64,000 nucleotides of DNA from Micrococcus porci. GTDB taxonomy: Bacteria > Actinomycetota > Actinomycetes > Actinomycetales > Micrococcaceae. A program made the translations under genes and the position numbers. Every line of letters begins with the position of its first letter. Position 1 is the stretch's first letter. Below, in pieces: positions 27,271-38,090 of this stretch. The notes below the pieces were generated by a model. The model was not told the origin of the DNA. It saw only the letters and a list, made by a program, of their open reading frames with translations, and searched no databases. The stretch spans positions 2,584,901 to 2,648,900 of the forward strand of contig NZ_CP083691.1 in assembly GCF_020097155.1 (NCBI RefSeq), read 5' to 3'.

Positions 27271-27969
27271 TCAGAGGCGCTGCACCCACACGTGCGCGGC
27301 GGTGCCGGCCGACAGCTCGAGGGCCTCGGCGGAGCCCTCCCCCTGCACGCGCACGTAGCCGGCCTCCAGCGCCGGCTGCGCCTCGAGCACGCCGCCCGGG
27401 AGCACACCCGCGTCCTGCAGCTCGGCCAGCAGCTCCGGGTCCGCCTGCACACCCTCGGAGAGGCTGCCCACGCGGAAGCGCCCCGGCGTCGCCGCCGCCG
27501 TGGCCAGCGGCTCCCCCGCCAGGCCGAGGTCCCGGCTCCACTCGCCGGCGGACTGCGCCTCGGGCCGCGGGGGGATCGGGGTGCCGTACGGGGTGGCCGT
27601 CGGGTTCTCCAGCACCTCCAGCAGGCGCTGCTCCACGCGGTCGCTCATCACGTGCTCCCAGCGGCAGGCCTCATCGTGCACATAGGCCCAGTCCAGGCCG
27701 ATCACGTCGGACAGCAGCCGCTCGGCCAGGCGATGCTTGCGCAGCACGGCCACGGCGCGCTCACGCCCCTCGTCGGTGAGCAGCAGGCGGCGGTCCGATC
27801 CCACGTGCACCAGGCCGTCGCGCTCCATGCGCGCCACGGTCTGCGAGACGGTGGGGCCGGAGTGCTCCAGGCGCTCGACGATGCGGGCGCGCAGGGGGAC
27901 GGTGCCCTCCTCCTCGAGCTCGAGGATGGTCCGGAGATACATCTCCGTGGTGTCGATCAGGTCCGTCAT
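27271..27969 (-). CDS. DtxR/IdeR-family metal-dependent regulator
   Basis: 232 residues. The N-terminal winged helix (TEMYLRTILELEEEGTVPLRARIVERL then SGPTVSQTVARMERDGLV) is followed by the dimer and metal domain (HRLAERLLSDVIGLDW, CRWEHVMSDRVEQRLL) and a C-terminal SH3-like region after a proline-rich linker. The ligand residues Cys (EACRWEH), Glu and His of IdeR-type iron or manganese repressors are present. It probably represses metal-uptake or storage genes in response to Fe2+ or Mn2+; IdeR versus MntR type is not decided. GAGG lies 8 bases upstream. It is divergent from serC. Confidence 0.88.
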   Translation of the reverse strand: MTDLIDTTEMYLRTILELEEEGTVPLRARIVERLEHSGPTVSQTVARMERDGLVHVGSDRRLLLTDEGRERAVAVLRKHRLAERLLSDVIGLDWAYVHDEACRWEHVMSDRVEQRLLEVLENPTATPYGTPIPPRPEAQSAGEWSRDLGLAGEPLATAAATPGRFRVGSLSEGVQADPELLAELQDAGVLPGGVLEAQPALEAGYVRVQGEGSAEALELSAGTAAHVWVQRL

Positions 27970-27992
27970 CGCGCCGTCCTCTTTCCCGCTGA

Positions 27993-29225
<1,233 letters not shown>

Positions 29226-29241
29226 TCCCTCCCCGGGCGCC

Positions 29242-29288
29242 ACGACGCCCCGCCTCCCGGCCGTGCGGGCCGAAGGGCGGGGCGTCGT
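29242..29288. terminator. Hairpin between serC and the DUF3027 gene
   Basis: A 13-base inverted repeat (29242-29254 with 29276-29288) lies between two convergent genes and can stop both transcripts. Confidence 0.75.
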
Positions 29289-29309
29289 CGTGCCCGGCGT
29301 CGTGCGGGC

Positions 29310-29804
29310 TCAGCCGGCGTCGGGGACGCGGCCCTCGGCCACGGCGGCGAGCCGCTCGCGCTCCTCGGCGCTGACGCGGTCCGCGTAGGGCACCCACGCG
29401 GGTGCGACGACGGCGCCCTCCCCTGCCTCCAGGCCGGTCTCGCAGACCGTGACCTTCTTGGCGCGGGGGGCGCGGGCGATCGTGGAGTACCAGACCCAGC
29501 CCGTGTAGCCGGGCACCTCCGCCGCGAAGCGGTGGGTCATCAGGCGGTCGTCGTCCACCGTGACGCCCAGGTGCGGACCGACCTGGCCCTCCTCCGCCAG
29601 CTCCGTCAGGGCGGCGCGGGCCTCGTCGACGGCGGCCGCCAGCAGCTCGTCGCGCTTGGGGGCCCGGCGGCGCGGGGCGCGCGCCGAGGCCGCGGGGGCG
29701 GCGTCGGCGGCCGGTCCGGCGGGCGCGACGGCAGGGGCCTGCTCGGGGGTGTGGGTCTGCCCGGAGGTGTCGGTCTGCCCCGGGGTGTCGCTGTGCTCGG
29801 TCAT
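29310..29804 (-). CDS. DUF3027-family protein
   Basis: 164 residues. After a Thr/Ala/Pro-rich leader of about 45 residues comes KRDELLAAAVDEARAALTELA, then HRFAAEVPGYTGWVWYSTIARAPRAKKVTVCE and VPYADRVSAEERERL, the DUF3027 core. Function unknown. It lies directly downstream of the cold-shock-domain gene, an arrangement I know from many actinobacteria. The ATG at 29804 has GAGG about 10 bases upstream. A GTG at 29813 that overlaps the previous stop codon is an alternative start. Confidence 0.8.
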   Translation of the reverse strand: MTEHSDTPGQTDTSGQTHTPEQAPAVAPAGPAADAAPAASARAPRRRAPKRDELLAAAVDEARAALTELAEEGQVGPHLGVTVDDDRLMTHRFAAEVPGYTGWVWYSTIARAPRAKKVTVCETGLEAGEGAVVAPAWVPYADRVSAEERERLAAVAEGRVPDAG

Positions 29805-29809
29805 CGTGC

Positions 29810-30193
29810 TCACGCCTCGAGGTCGTCGGCCACGCGCCGCAGCACGGCGGCGATCTTCTGCGCCTGGGCGCGCTGGGGGTAGCGGCCGCGGCGCAGGCCG
29901 TTGGAGGTCTGGTCGAGGACCTTGATGAGGTCCTCCATCAGCACCGCCATCTTCTCCGGGGAGGGCCGGTGGTTGCGCACCACGGAGGGGGCGTCGTCGA
30001 GGACCTCCACAGTGAGCGCCTGCTTGCCGCGGCGTCCCTCCGCCACGCCGAGCTCCACGCGGGTCCCGGAGCGCAGGTCGGAGACCCCGGCGGGGAGCGC
30101 GGCGGCGGGGACGTGCACCTCCTCGCCGTCGTCGGTCTGGGCGAAGCCGAACCCCTTGGCGGAGTCGTAGAACTTGATGCGGCCCGTGGGCAT
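29810..30193 (-). CDS. Cold-shock-domain protein with C-terminal helical extension
   Basis: 127 residues. Residues 1-66 are a cold shock domain: GRIKFYDSAKGFGFAQTDDG contains RNP1-like KGFGF, and EEVHVPAAAL sits at RNP2 with His conserved and the usual Phe replaced by Val. An added 60-residue helical tail (SPEKMAVLMEDLIKVLDQ and AAVLRRVADDLEA) makes it about twice the size of CspA. It probably binds single-stranded nucleic acid; the tail may dimerise or bind a partner. It is coupled with the DUF3027 gene. Confidence 0.88.
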   Translation of the reverse strand: MPTGRIKFYDSAKGFGFAQTDDGEEVHVPAAALPAGVSDLRSGTRVELGVAEGRRGKQALTVEVLDDAPSVVRNHRPSPEKMAVLMEDLIKVLDQTSNGLRRGRYPQRAQAQKIAAVLRRVADDLEA

Positions 30194-30364
30194 CGCTGGG
30201 CACCTGCCTTACTGAGTCGGGGCGTCCTGCGGCGGGGCGGCGCGACGCGGGGCGCCGGGGGTCTCCGACCGGTGCGGCCGCAGCGGGCCGCGGCATCGGC
30301 GGGACCGTCCGGGCGCGGCCTCGCAGGCCGCGGACGTGGGTCTGATCGTCCAGGATACCCGGAC

Positions 30365-30370
30365 TACAGT
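30365..30370 (+). promoter_or_regulatory. Pribnow-like TACAGT, 6 bases before GTG
   Basis: TACAGT ends 6 bases before the GTG at 30377, and no ribosome site is present, so the small membrane-protein transcript is probably leaderless. Confidence 0.5.
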
Positions 30371-30376
30371 GGATCC

Positions 30377-30652
30377 GTGCCCTCCCCCCGGACCTCCCCG
30401 CAGCCCCGTCCCGACGCCGCCCCCGCCCCCTCCGGCGCCCGCCGCGCCCTGCGTGTGCTGCTGACGGCCGGCGTCGTCCTGACCGTGGTCTCGGGGCTGG
30501 GGCTGCTGGGGGCGCTGGCCGCGTACTTCCTGCACGCCACCCCGGCGTTCCTGCCGGCGCTGTACGCCGTGAGCCTGTTCGGCCTGCCCCTGGGGTTCAC
30601 CCTGATGGTGCTGCACGTCGTGCTCTCCGCGGTCCTCCGCGCCCGTTCCTGA
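30377..30652 (+). CDS. Small conserved membrane protein
   Basis: 91 residues: a Pro/Ala/Arg-rich cytoplasmic leader of about 25 residues, then two long hydrophobic helices (27-51 and 58-86) joined by HATPAFLP. I do not recognise a named family. It resembles small hydrophobic proteins found beside the cold-shock/DUF3027 pair in related actinobacteria (from memory). The GTG start is supported by a TACAGT hexamer 6 bases upstream. Confidence 0.6.
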   Translation: MPSPRTSPQPRPDAAPAPSGARRALRVLLTAGVVLTVVSGLGLLGALAAYFLHATPAFLPALYAVSLFGLPLGFTLMVLHVVLSAVLRARS

Positions 30653-30700
30653 CGCGGCCGGGCCCGTCCCTGGGGGGTCCGTCCGCACCGGACAGGAGGT

Positions 30701-30718
30701 GTCCAGGAATCGTCCAGG
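30701..30718 (+). promoter_or_regulatory. 11-base-spaced direct repeat, likely response-regulator box
   Basis: GTCCAGG occurs at 30701-30707 and 30712-30718, an 11-base step like the tandem half-sites bound by OmpR/PhoB-type dimers. It lies 22-39 bases before the response-regulator start, suggesting autoregulation (inference). Confidence 0.45.
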
Positions 30719-30739
30719 CGACGGTCACACACTGGAGGC

Positions 30740-31447
30740 ATGCAGTCCCAGACACCCGAAGCCCGGCTCCTCGTCGTGGACGACGAGCCCAACATCCGCG
30801 AGCTCCTCTCCACCTCCCTGCGCTTCGCCGGATTCGAGGTGCGCGCGGCCGGCAACGGCCGTGAGGCCCTCGAGGCCGCGGAGGAGTTCCAGCCCGACCT
30901 CGCCGTCCTGGACGTCATGCTCCCGGACATGGACGGCTTCACCGTGACCCGCCGGCTGCGCGCCGCCGGCCGGCTGTTCCCCGTGGTCTTCCTGACCGCC
31001 CGGGACGGCACGGAAGACAAGGTCACCGGCCTCACCGTCGGCGGAGACGACTACGTCACCAAGCCGTTCTCCCTGGACGAGGTCGTGGCCCGCATCCGCG
31101 CCGTGCTGCGCCGGACGGCGCCGCTGGACGACGACTCGGCGGTGCTGCGCGTGGACGACCTCGAGCTCGACGACGACGCCCACGAGGTGCGCCGCGGCGG
31201 CGAGGTGGTGGACCTGTCCCCCACCGAGTTCAAGCTCCTGCGCTACCTGATGATGAACCCCAACCGCGTGCTCTCCAAGGCTCAGATCCTGGACCACGTC
31301 TGGGAGTACGACTTCAACGGGGACGCCTCCATCGTGGAGTCCTACATCTCCTACCTGCGCCGCAAGATCGACGTCGGCGGCCGGGACAAGATGATCCACA
31401 CCAAGCGCGGCGTGGGGTACATGTTCCGCACCGCCGACAAGCGCTGA
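30740..31447 (+). CDS. OmpR-family response regulator
   Basis: 235 residues. Receiver domain with the acidic pair DDE at 14-16, phospho-acceptor Asp58 in LAVLDVMLPDMDG, and KPF near 108. The C-terminal winged helix (about 135-232) carries VVDLSPTEFKLLRYL and RVLSKAQILDHVWEYDF, and ends with HTKRGVGYMFR. It is of the PhoP/TcrX/MprA type that pairs with the histidine kinase encoded 1 base downstream. CACACT lies 6 bases before the ATG. A GGAGG is only 1 base from the ATG, too close to act normally, so the start may be leaderless. Confidence 0.95.
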   Translation: MQSQTPEARLLVVDDEPNIRELLSTSLRFAGFEVRAAGNGREALEAAEEFQPDLAVLDVMLPDMDGFTVTRRLRAAGRLFPVVFLTARDGTEDKVTGLTVGGDDYVTKPFSLDEVVARIRAVLRRTAPLDDDSAVLRVDDLELDDDAHEVRRGGEVVDLSPTEFKLLRYLMMNPNRVLSKAQILDHVWEYDFNGDASIVESYISYLRRKIDVGGRDKMIHTKRGVGYMFRTADKR

Positions 31448-31448
31448 C

Positions 31449-33200
31449 ATGGGCCCCCGGCTGGGCGTGGCCGCCGCGCGCCTGCGCCACCCCCGCACGT
31501 GGCTGTGGGGCTGGTGGGGTGCACGGCCCCTGCGGACGAAGCTCGTGGTGATGATCACCGCGCTGATGATGGTCCTCGTGGCCGTCATCGCGCTGGTGAC
31601 CGCCGTCCTGTTCCGCACCGAGCTGCTCCGCCAGCTGGACGACGACCTCTCCCACAACCGGGACGAGGTGTCCATCTACCTGACCACCATGTCCCAGACC
31701 GGCGGGTACTACACGCCGCAGCAGTCGATCCTGCGCTTCTACGGCGTCGTGTGGGACACCTCCGGCAGGGCCGTGGTGAGCACCCCGCTCATGCCCGGCG
31801 CCGACGGTCCTGCCCTGGAGGGGATGACGCCGGAACAGGTGGACGCGCAGGGCTCGGCGTCGTTCGAGGTGCCGGGCACCACGGCGGGCTCCGACGGCTG
31901 GCGGGTGCAGCTCTACCACCTGCGCAGCGGCGAGGGCTCCCTGGCCATCGCGCTGCCGCTGCACGGCGTGAGGACCTCCGTGGAGCGGGTGGTGACGCTC
32001 GTCGTGACCATCGGTCTGCTGGGGACGGCGGTGTCCGTCGTCGCCTCCAACCTGCTCGTGGAGCGGGCCTTCCGCGCCCTGAACCGGGTGGAGCGCACGG
32101 CCGCGAAGATCGCCGCCGGTGACCTGTCCCAACGCGTGGCCTACGCGCCTCCCTCGACGGAGGTGGGCCGGCTCTCCCGCTCGCTCAACGCGATGCTGGC
32201 GCACATCGAGACCGCCTTCCGGGACAAGGAGGCATCCGAGGACAAGATGCGCCGGTTCGTCCAGGACGCCTCGCACGAGCTGCGGACGCCGCTGGTGACC
32301 ATCCGCGGGTTCTCCGAGCTGTACCGGCACGGCGGGATCACCCGCGAGGAGGACGTGGCGGCGGCCATGGGACGCATCGAGTCCGAGGCGGGCCGCATGC
32401 ACCGGCTGGTGGAGGACCTGCTGACGCTGGCACGCCTCGACGAGCAGCGGCCCCTGGAGCACGAGCCGGTGGACCTGCTGGTCCTCGGCATGGACTCCAT
32501 GATGGACGCCTCCGTGAACGCGCCGGACCGGAAGGTCAGCCTCGTCGGCCTGGACGGCGGGCCGGCCGGATCCGCCCCGCTCATGGGGGACGAGAACCGG
32601 ATGCGCCAGGTCGTGGTGAACCTGATGACCAACGCCCTGCGCTACACGCCGGAGGGCACGCCCATCGAGATCGCCGTGGGCACCCGCGACGCGTTCGGCG
32701 GGGACTCCGGCGTGGACGGGACGCGCCACTCGGTGATCGAGATCCGCGACCACGGGGCCGGGGTGTCCGAGGAGGACGCCGCCCGGATCTTCGAGCGCTT
32801 CTACCGCGCGGACGCCTCCCGGCACCGCGAGACCGGCGGCACGGGGCTCGGCCTGGCGATCGTCGCGGCGATCGTGGCGCAGCACGGCGGCTCCGTGCGC
32901 CTGCTGGAGACCGAGGGCGGCGGCGCCACGTTCTCCGTGCACCTGCCCTGGGCCGCCCTGGAGGACGACGCGGACGACGACCTGGACCTGGAGGACGACG
33001 ACGCGCGGCCCGGCGCCGGGGTGCCGGCGGGCCGGCCCCCCACGGGGGGGTCCACGGCCGCCGGATCCGCGGGGGCCTTGGAGACCGGTCAGCGCCGCCG
33101 GCTGGCGTGGGCGGGCGAGCGGTTCCGCCGCGCGTCGGCTGCCCGGAGGCAGGCCCAGGCGGGGACCTCTCCTGCACAGGCCGCCCGCGACGGCGCCTGA
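31449..33200 (+). CDS. Membrane sensor histidine kinase
   Basis: 583 residues. Helix 1 (about 33-56) and helix 2 (about 180-202) enclose an extracytoplasmic domain of about 120 residues. HAMP follows, then HisKA with the phosphorylated His in FVQDASHELRTPLVTIRG (near 276), then HATPase with NALRYTPEG, DHGAGVSEEDAARIF and GTGLGLAIV. The last 75 residues are an acidic then Gly/Arg/Ala-rich tail, longer than in TcrY or MprB relatives. It phosphorylates the regulator encoded immediately upstream. The signal is unknown. Confidence 0.93.
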   Translation: MGPRLGVAAARLRHPRTWLWGWWGARPLRTKLVVMITALMMVLVAVIALVTAVLFRTELLRQLDDDLSHNRDEVSIYLTTMSQTGGYYTPQQSILRFYGVVWDTSGRAVVSTPLMPGADGPALEGMTPEQVDAQGSASFEVPGTTAGSDGWRVQLYHLRSGEGSLAIALPLHGVRTSVERVVTLVVTIGLLGTAVSVVASNLLVERAFRALNRVERTAAKIAAGDLSQRVAYAPPSTEVGRLSRSLNAMLAHIETAFRDKEASEDKMRRFVQDASHELRTPLVTIRGFSELYRHGGITREEDVAAAMGRIESEAGRMHRLVEDLLTLARLDEQRPLEHEPVDLLVLGMDSMMDASVNAPDRKVSLVGLDGGPAGSAPLMGDENRMRQVVVNLMTNALRYTPEGTPIEIAVGTRDAFGGDSGVDGTRHSVIEIRDHGAGVSEEDAARIFERFYRADASRHRETGGTGLGLAIVAAIVAQHGGSVRLLETEGGGATFSVHLPWAALEDDADDDLDLEDDDARPGAGVPAGRPPTGGSTAAGSAGALETGQRRRLAWAGERFRRASAARRQAQAGTSPAQAARDGA

Positions 33201-33317
33201 TCCCCCGGCGGGTCCCTCCGCCCGGAGGGGCCCGGAACGGCCCGCCTACAGTGGGAGCCGCGGCACCCGCCGCGCTCACGACCGCCGGGGCACCCGGCGC
33301 CTGAAGAGGGGGACCAC

Positions 33318-33608
33318 ATGACCATCGTCCAGATCGACGTCGAGGACCTGCGCGCCAAGAGCGGCGCCGTGGAGGGCTCCATCGCCCGCCTGCAGACCGA
33401 GGTGAACACCATGGAGGCCAACCTCCGCCAGCTCGAAGGCACCTGGCGCGGCCAGGCCGCCGCCAACTTCCAGGGCGTGCTCACGGAGTGGCGCGCCACC
33501 CAGGCCCGCGTGGAGGAGTCCTTGGGCGGCATCCGCCGTGCCATGGACCTCGCGGCCACCCAGTACTCGGACACGGAGGCCGCCAACGCCGCGATGTTCC
33601 GGCTCTGA
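33318..33608 (+). CDS. WXG100 (ESAT-6-like) protein
   Basis: 96 residues, two helices joined by LEGTWRGQAA with the WxG turn at Trp43. The size and hairpin form fit the WXG100 family exported by type VII (ESX) systems in actinobacteria. A typical YxxxD/E signal is weak: QYSDTE at the end of helix 2 is a fair candidate. No EccC ATPase, EccD or second WXG100 gene is in the window. GAGGGGGACC lies before the ATG as a ribosome site. Confidence 0.88.
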   Translation: MTIVQIDVEDLRAKSGAVEGSIARLQTEVNTMEANLRQLEGTWRGQAAANFQGVLTEWRATQARVEESLGGIRRAMDLAATQYSDTEAANAAMFRL

Positions 33609-33659
33609 GCCGGGCCCGTGCCGCGCCCCGTCGCCCGCCCGGGCGGCGGGGCGCGGTCG

Positions 33660-33665
33660 TAGGGT
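33660..33665 (+). promoter_or_regulatory. Pribnow-like TAGGGT, 6 bases before ATG
   Basis: TAGGGT ends 6 bases before the ATG at 33672 with no ribosome site, consistent with leaderless transcription. Confidence 0.5.
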
Positions 33666-33671
33666 GGGCGC

Positions 33672-34613
33672 ATGGCCGTGCTCATCGATCCACCCCGCTG
33701 GCCCGCCCACGGGACCGTGTTCTCCCACCTCGTCTCCGACGCGTCGCTGGAGGAGCTGCACGGCTTCGCCGCGGCCCACGGCCTCTCCCCGCGGGCCTTC
33801 GACCTCGACCACTACGACGTCCCGGCCCACCGGCACGCCGAGCTGGTGGCCGCGGGAGCCCTCGCCGTGGACGGCGGGGAGCTGGTGCGGCGCCTGATCC
33901 GTTCGGGACTCCGGGTGCCCGCCCGCCGGCGGGACGGCCGCGCGGAGCCCGTGCTGCGGCGCCGGTGGGCCCGGCTCTTCGCGGGGACGGACGCCTCGCC
34001 GGACGCGGTCACGGCCGCCGGGGCCGAGCTGCTGGGGCGCTGGTCCGAGCCCCACCGCCGGTACCACGCCCCCGCGCACCTGCTGGCCGTCCTCCAGGCG
34101 GTGGACCTGCTCTCCGCCGCCGGGGAGGACCTCGGGCCGCACCCCCTCGCCGTGCCCCTGGCCGCCTGGCTGCACGACGCCGTCTACACCGCCGACCCCG
34201 CCCGCGGCCCCGGCGCCGACGAGGAGGACTCGGCGCGCCTGGCCGAGCGCCTGCTCGCCGCGCCCGGCCTCGCGCTGGGGGACGACGTCGTCGCCGAGAC
34301 CGCCCGCCTGGTGCGCCTCACCGCCGAGCACCGCCCCGCCCCGGACGACGCCGCGGGCGCCGTCCTCTGCGACGCCGACCTCGAAGTCCTGGGCCGCGCC
34401 CCGCACGACTACGAGGCCTACGTCGACCTGGTGCGCGCCGACTTCGCCCACGTCCCGGACGAGGCCTGGCGGACGGGCCGCGCCGCCGTGCTGGAGGGGC
34501 TCCTGGGGGCGGACCGGCTCTACGCCACCGCCGCCGGCCGCGCCCGCTGGGAGGACCCCGCCCGCGCCAACCTGGAGCGCGAGCTCGCCGCCCACCGGCC
34601 AGCACTTTCGTGA
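33672..34613 (+). CDS. DUF4031 plus HD-like domain protein
   Basis: 313 residues. Residues 1-80 match DUF4031 (MAVLIDPPRWPAHGTVFSHLVSD, then FDLDHYDVPAHRH). Residues 105-300 form an HD-type metal hydrolase-like helical domain with YHAPAHLLAVL, AAWLHDAVYT and CDADLEVLG. His-Asp pairs are present in WLHDA and further Asp in DADL. The combination suggests an intracellular phosphohydrolase-like protein, but its substrate is unknown. A TAGGGT hexamer 6 bases upstream supports this start. Confidence 0.8.
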   Translation: MAVLIDPPRWPAHGTVFSHLVSDASLEELHGFAAAHGLSPRAFDLDHYDVPAHRHAELVAAGALAVDGGELVRRLIRSGLRVPARRRDGRAEPVLRRRWARLFAGTDASPDAVTAAGAELLGRWSEPHRRYHAPAHLLAVLQAVDLLSAAGEDLGPHPLAVPLAAWLHDAVYTADPARGPGADEEDSARLAERLLAAPGLALGDDVVAETARLVRLTAEHRPAPDDAAGAVLCDADLEVLGRAPHDYEAYVDLVRADFAHVPDEAWRTGRAAVLEGLLGADRLYATAAGRARWEDPARANLERELAAHRPALS

Positions 34614-34618
34614 AAGAA

Positions 34619-34660
34619 AACGTCGCTACCGTCCCGGTAGACCGGGATGGTAGCGACGTT
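34619..34660 (-). terminator. Intrinsic terminator of groEL with U-run
   Basis: A 19-base stem (34619-34637 with 34642-34660, one G-U) and a 4-base loop, followed on the reverse strand by TTTTCTTTC. It is a classical Rho-independent terminator, unusual among the GC-only hairpins here. It also faces the DUF4031 gene. Confidence 0.9.
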
Positions 34661-34694
34661 CTCCTCAGCGAAAACGCTGGGCGTCAGCGGGTGG

Positions 34695-36520
<1,826 letters not shown>

Positions 36521-36562
36521 GCCCGCGGGCGCCCTGCGACGCCGTTCCGCAGGGGGCGAAAA

Positions 36563-36605
36563 GGGCCCCCGTCCGCGCCTCCTTCCGGAGCGCGGGCGGG
36601 GGCCC
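36563..36605 (-). terminator. Terminator of the LytR_C gene
   Basis: A long hairpin (36563-36577 with 36591-36605, one G-U, plus an inner CTCC/GGAG stem). On the reverse strand it is followed by TTTTCGCC. It lies 42 bases after the LytR_C stop. Confidence 0.8.
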
Positions 36606-36647
36606 GGGACGGCCTGCGCGCGTCAGCGCACCGGCCGCCTGCGTGGG

Positions 36648-37700
36648 TCAGCGCACGACGACGACGGCGATGCCCGGCACCTGCAGGTTCGGCACCTGCT
36701 GCACCGGCATGCCCAGCTCACGGCCGACGGCCTCGGCGGCCGCCCGCTTGTCCGCGCCGTTGTACATCACCGTGTTCGAGGTGACGCGGAAGCCCGGCCA
36801 GTTGTCCGCGGTGACGCGGGTGTAGCCCGCGCCCGTGAGACGGTCGGCGTAGGAGGCGGCCAGGCCGTTCCTGCGGGTGGCGTTGTAGACGTTCACCGGG
36901 GTGGACTTCACGGCCCGATCCGCGGACTCCTGGGCCGCAGCGGACCGGGAGGCCGCGGCCGAACGGGACGCCTCCGCCGACCGGGACGCCTCCGCAGAAC
37001 GGGACGCCTCCGCCGACCGGGACGCCTCCGCAGAGCGGGAGGCCTCGGCCGAACGGGACGCCTCGGCGGCGCGGGAGGCGTCCGCGGCGGCCTGCGCCGA
37101 CTCGGACGCGGCACGCTCACGGGCGGCGGCGTCGGCGGAGGAGGCGTCGGCCGCGGCCTGCGCGGACTCGGAGGCGGCGCGGGCGGCGTCGTCGCGGGAG
37201 CGCTGCGCGTCCGCGGCGGCCTGGGAGGACTCCGCGGCAGCCTGGGAGGACTCGGCGGCGGCGCGGGACTCGACGGCCGCGTCGGAGGAGGGGGCCGCGG
37301 CGGACTCGGCGCCCGCGTCGGACGACGGGGCCGCCGGGGCGGCGGAGTCGGGGCCGGCGGAGGACGAGGCGTCGGAGCTCGGCGCGTCCGACGAGGACGA
37401 GGAGGCGTCGGCGGCGGGCTCGGAGGAGGAGGACGACGACGCGGCGCCGGCGACGGGCTTGTCGTCCCCGCCGTTCAGGCGCGGGAGCACCAGGCCCAGG
37501 AACAGGCCGACGAGCAGGACGGCGGCGGCGGCCGCCAGGAGCCACTTCAGGATGCCGCCGCCGGCAGCCGCCTCGGTACCGGCGGCGGTGGCGCCGGCGG
37601 CACCGGCGGCGGCCGGGGCCGCGGCGAACGACTCACGGTGTGCGCCGGACTGGTCGGTGTACTCGGGGACGTCGTCGAAGCGATCGGCGGGGTAGGCCAT
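36648..37700 (-). CDS. Membrane-anchored LytR_C-domain protein with repeat linker
   Basis: 350 residues. The cytoplasmic N-terminus (about 48 residues, Ala-rich) leads to one membrane helix (about 50-73), then a Ser/Ala/Asp-rich extracytoplasmic linker of about 190 residues. Within it a hexapeptide ASRSAE is repeated about six times (DNA about 36955-37085). The last 85 residues ([22 protein letters not shown] and on to [10 protein letters not shown]) are a LytR_C domain, found at the C-terminus of wall-polymer ligases and in stand-alone proteins. It probably reaches through the wall. The catalytic LCP domain is absent, so it is not itself a ligase. GGAGAG lies before the ATG. Confidence 0.85.
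   Translation of the reverse strand: MAYPADRFDDVPEYTDQSGAHRESFAAAPAAAGAAGATAAGTEAAAGGGILKWLLAAAAAVLLVGLFLGLVLPRLNGGDDKPVAGAASSSSSSEPAADASSSSSDAPSSDASSSAGPDSAAPAAPSSDAGAESAAAPSSDAAVESRAAAESSQAAAESSQAAADAQRSRDDAARAASESAQAAADASSADAAARERAASESAQAAADASRAAEASRSAEASRSAEASRSAEASRSAEASRSAEASRSAAASRSAAAQESADRAVKSTPVNVYNATRRNGLAASYADRLTGAGYTRVTADNWPGFRVTSNTVMYNGADKRAAAEAVGRELGMPVQQVPNLQVPGIAVVVVR
36955..37085 (-). repeat. 18-base tandem repeat in the LytR_C gene
   Basis: About six to seven in-frame copies of an 18-base unit coding for ASRSAE, with GAA/GAG and TCC/TCG variation between copies. Copy number probably varies between strains. Confidence 0.85.
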
Positions 37701-37703
37701 CGG

Positions 37704-38039
37704 TCATCTCTCCTGCGGGGAAGCGGGTGGGGCGGAGTTCTCGGGAGCCGGCCTCCGCCGCGCGCGGCTGCGCGTGCCGCGCGAGCGGGCCAGCCGGGAC
37801 ACCAGCAGCGGCTGCCGGGCCAGGGCAGCCCGGCGCTCCAGGAGCCCGTTCAACACCTGATAGTAGGCGGTCGGAGTGATCTGCAGGCGCTCTCGGATCG
37901 CGTGGTCCTTGGCGCCGCCGTGCCGCCACGTCTGCGCCTCCAGGGCGAGCACCGCCTCCTCGAGCTCCGTCAGCTCGTCCTGCGGGGTGGGCTCGGGCCC
38001 GTCAGCGGGGGCGGCGGGGCGGGGGTCGGCGTCGGGCAT
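37704..38039 (-). CDS. DUF3263 protein
   Basis: 111 residues. Residues 20-75 ([40 protein letters not shown]) form the DUF3263 helical unit, which resembles a small DNA-binding helix-turn-helix. A basic Arg/Ala/Pro tail follows. It lies immediately upstream of the LytR_C gene (3-base gap), a pairing common in actinobacteria, where the operon is thought to act in envelope homeostasis (inference). The start is supported by TAGAGT 7 bases upstream on the reverse strand. Confidence 0.85.
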   Translation of the reverse strand: MPDADPRPAAPADGPEPTPQDELTELEEAVLALEAQTWRHGGAKDHAIRERLQITPTAYYQVLNGLLERRAALARQPLLVSRLARSRGTRSRARRRPAPENSAPPASPQER

Positions 38040-38046
38040 GGCGGCC

Positions 38047-38052
38047 ACTCTA
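38047..38052 (-). promoter_or_regulatory. Pribnow-like TAGAGT, 7 bases before ATG
   Basis: TAGAGT on the reverse strand ends 7 bases before the DUF3263 start at 38039, with no ribosome site. Confidence 0.5.
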
Positions 38053-38077
38053 CTGGGGCCCTCCGGGGCCGCACGGC

Positions 38078-38083
38078 TACGCT
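38078..38083 (+). promoter_or_regulatory. Pribnow-like TACGCT, 7 bases before ung
   Basis: TACGCT ends 7 bases before the ung ATG at 38091 with no ribosome site. It is back-to-back with the DUF3263 element only 25 bases away. Confidence 0.5.
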
Positions 38084-38090
38084 CGGGCCC

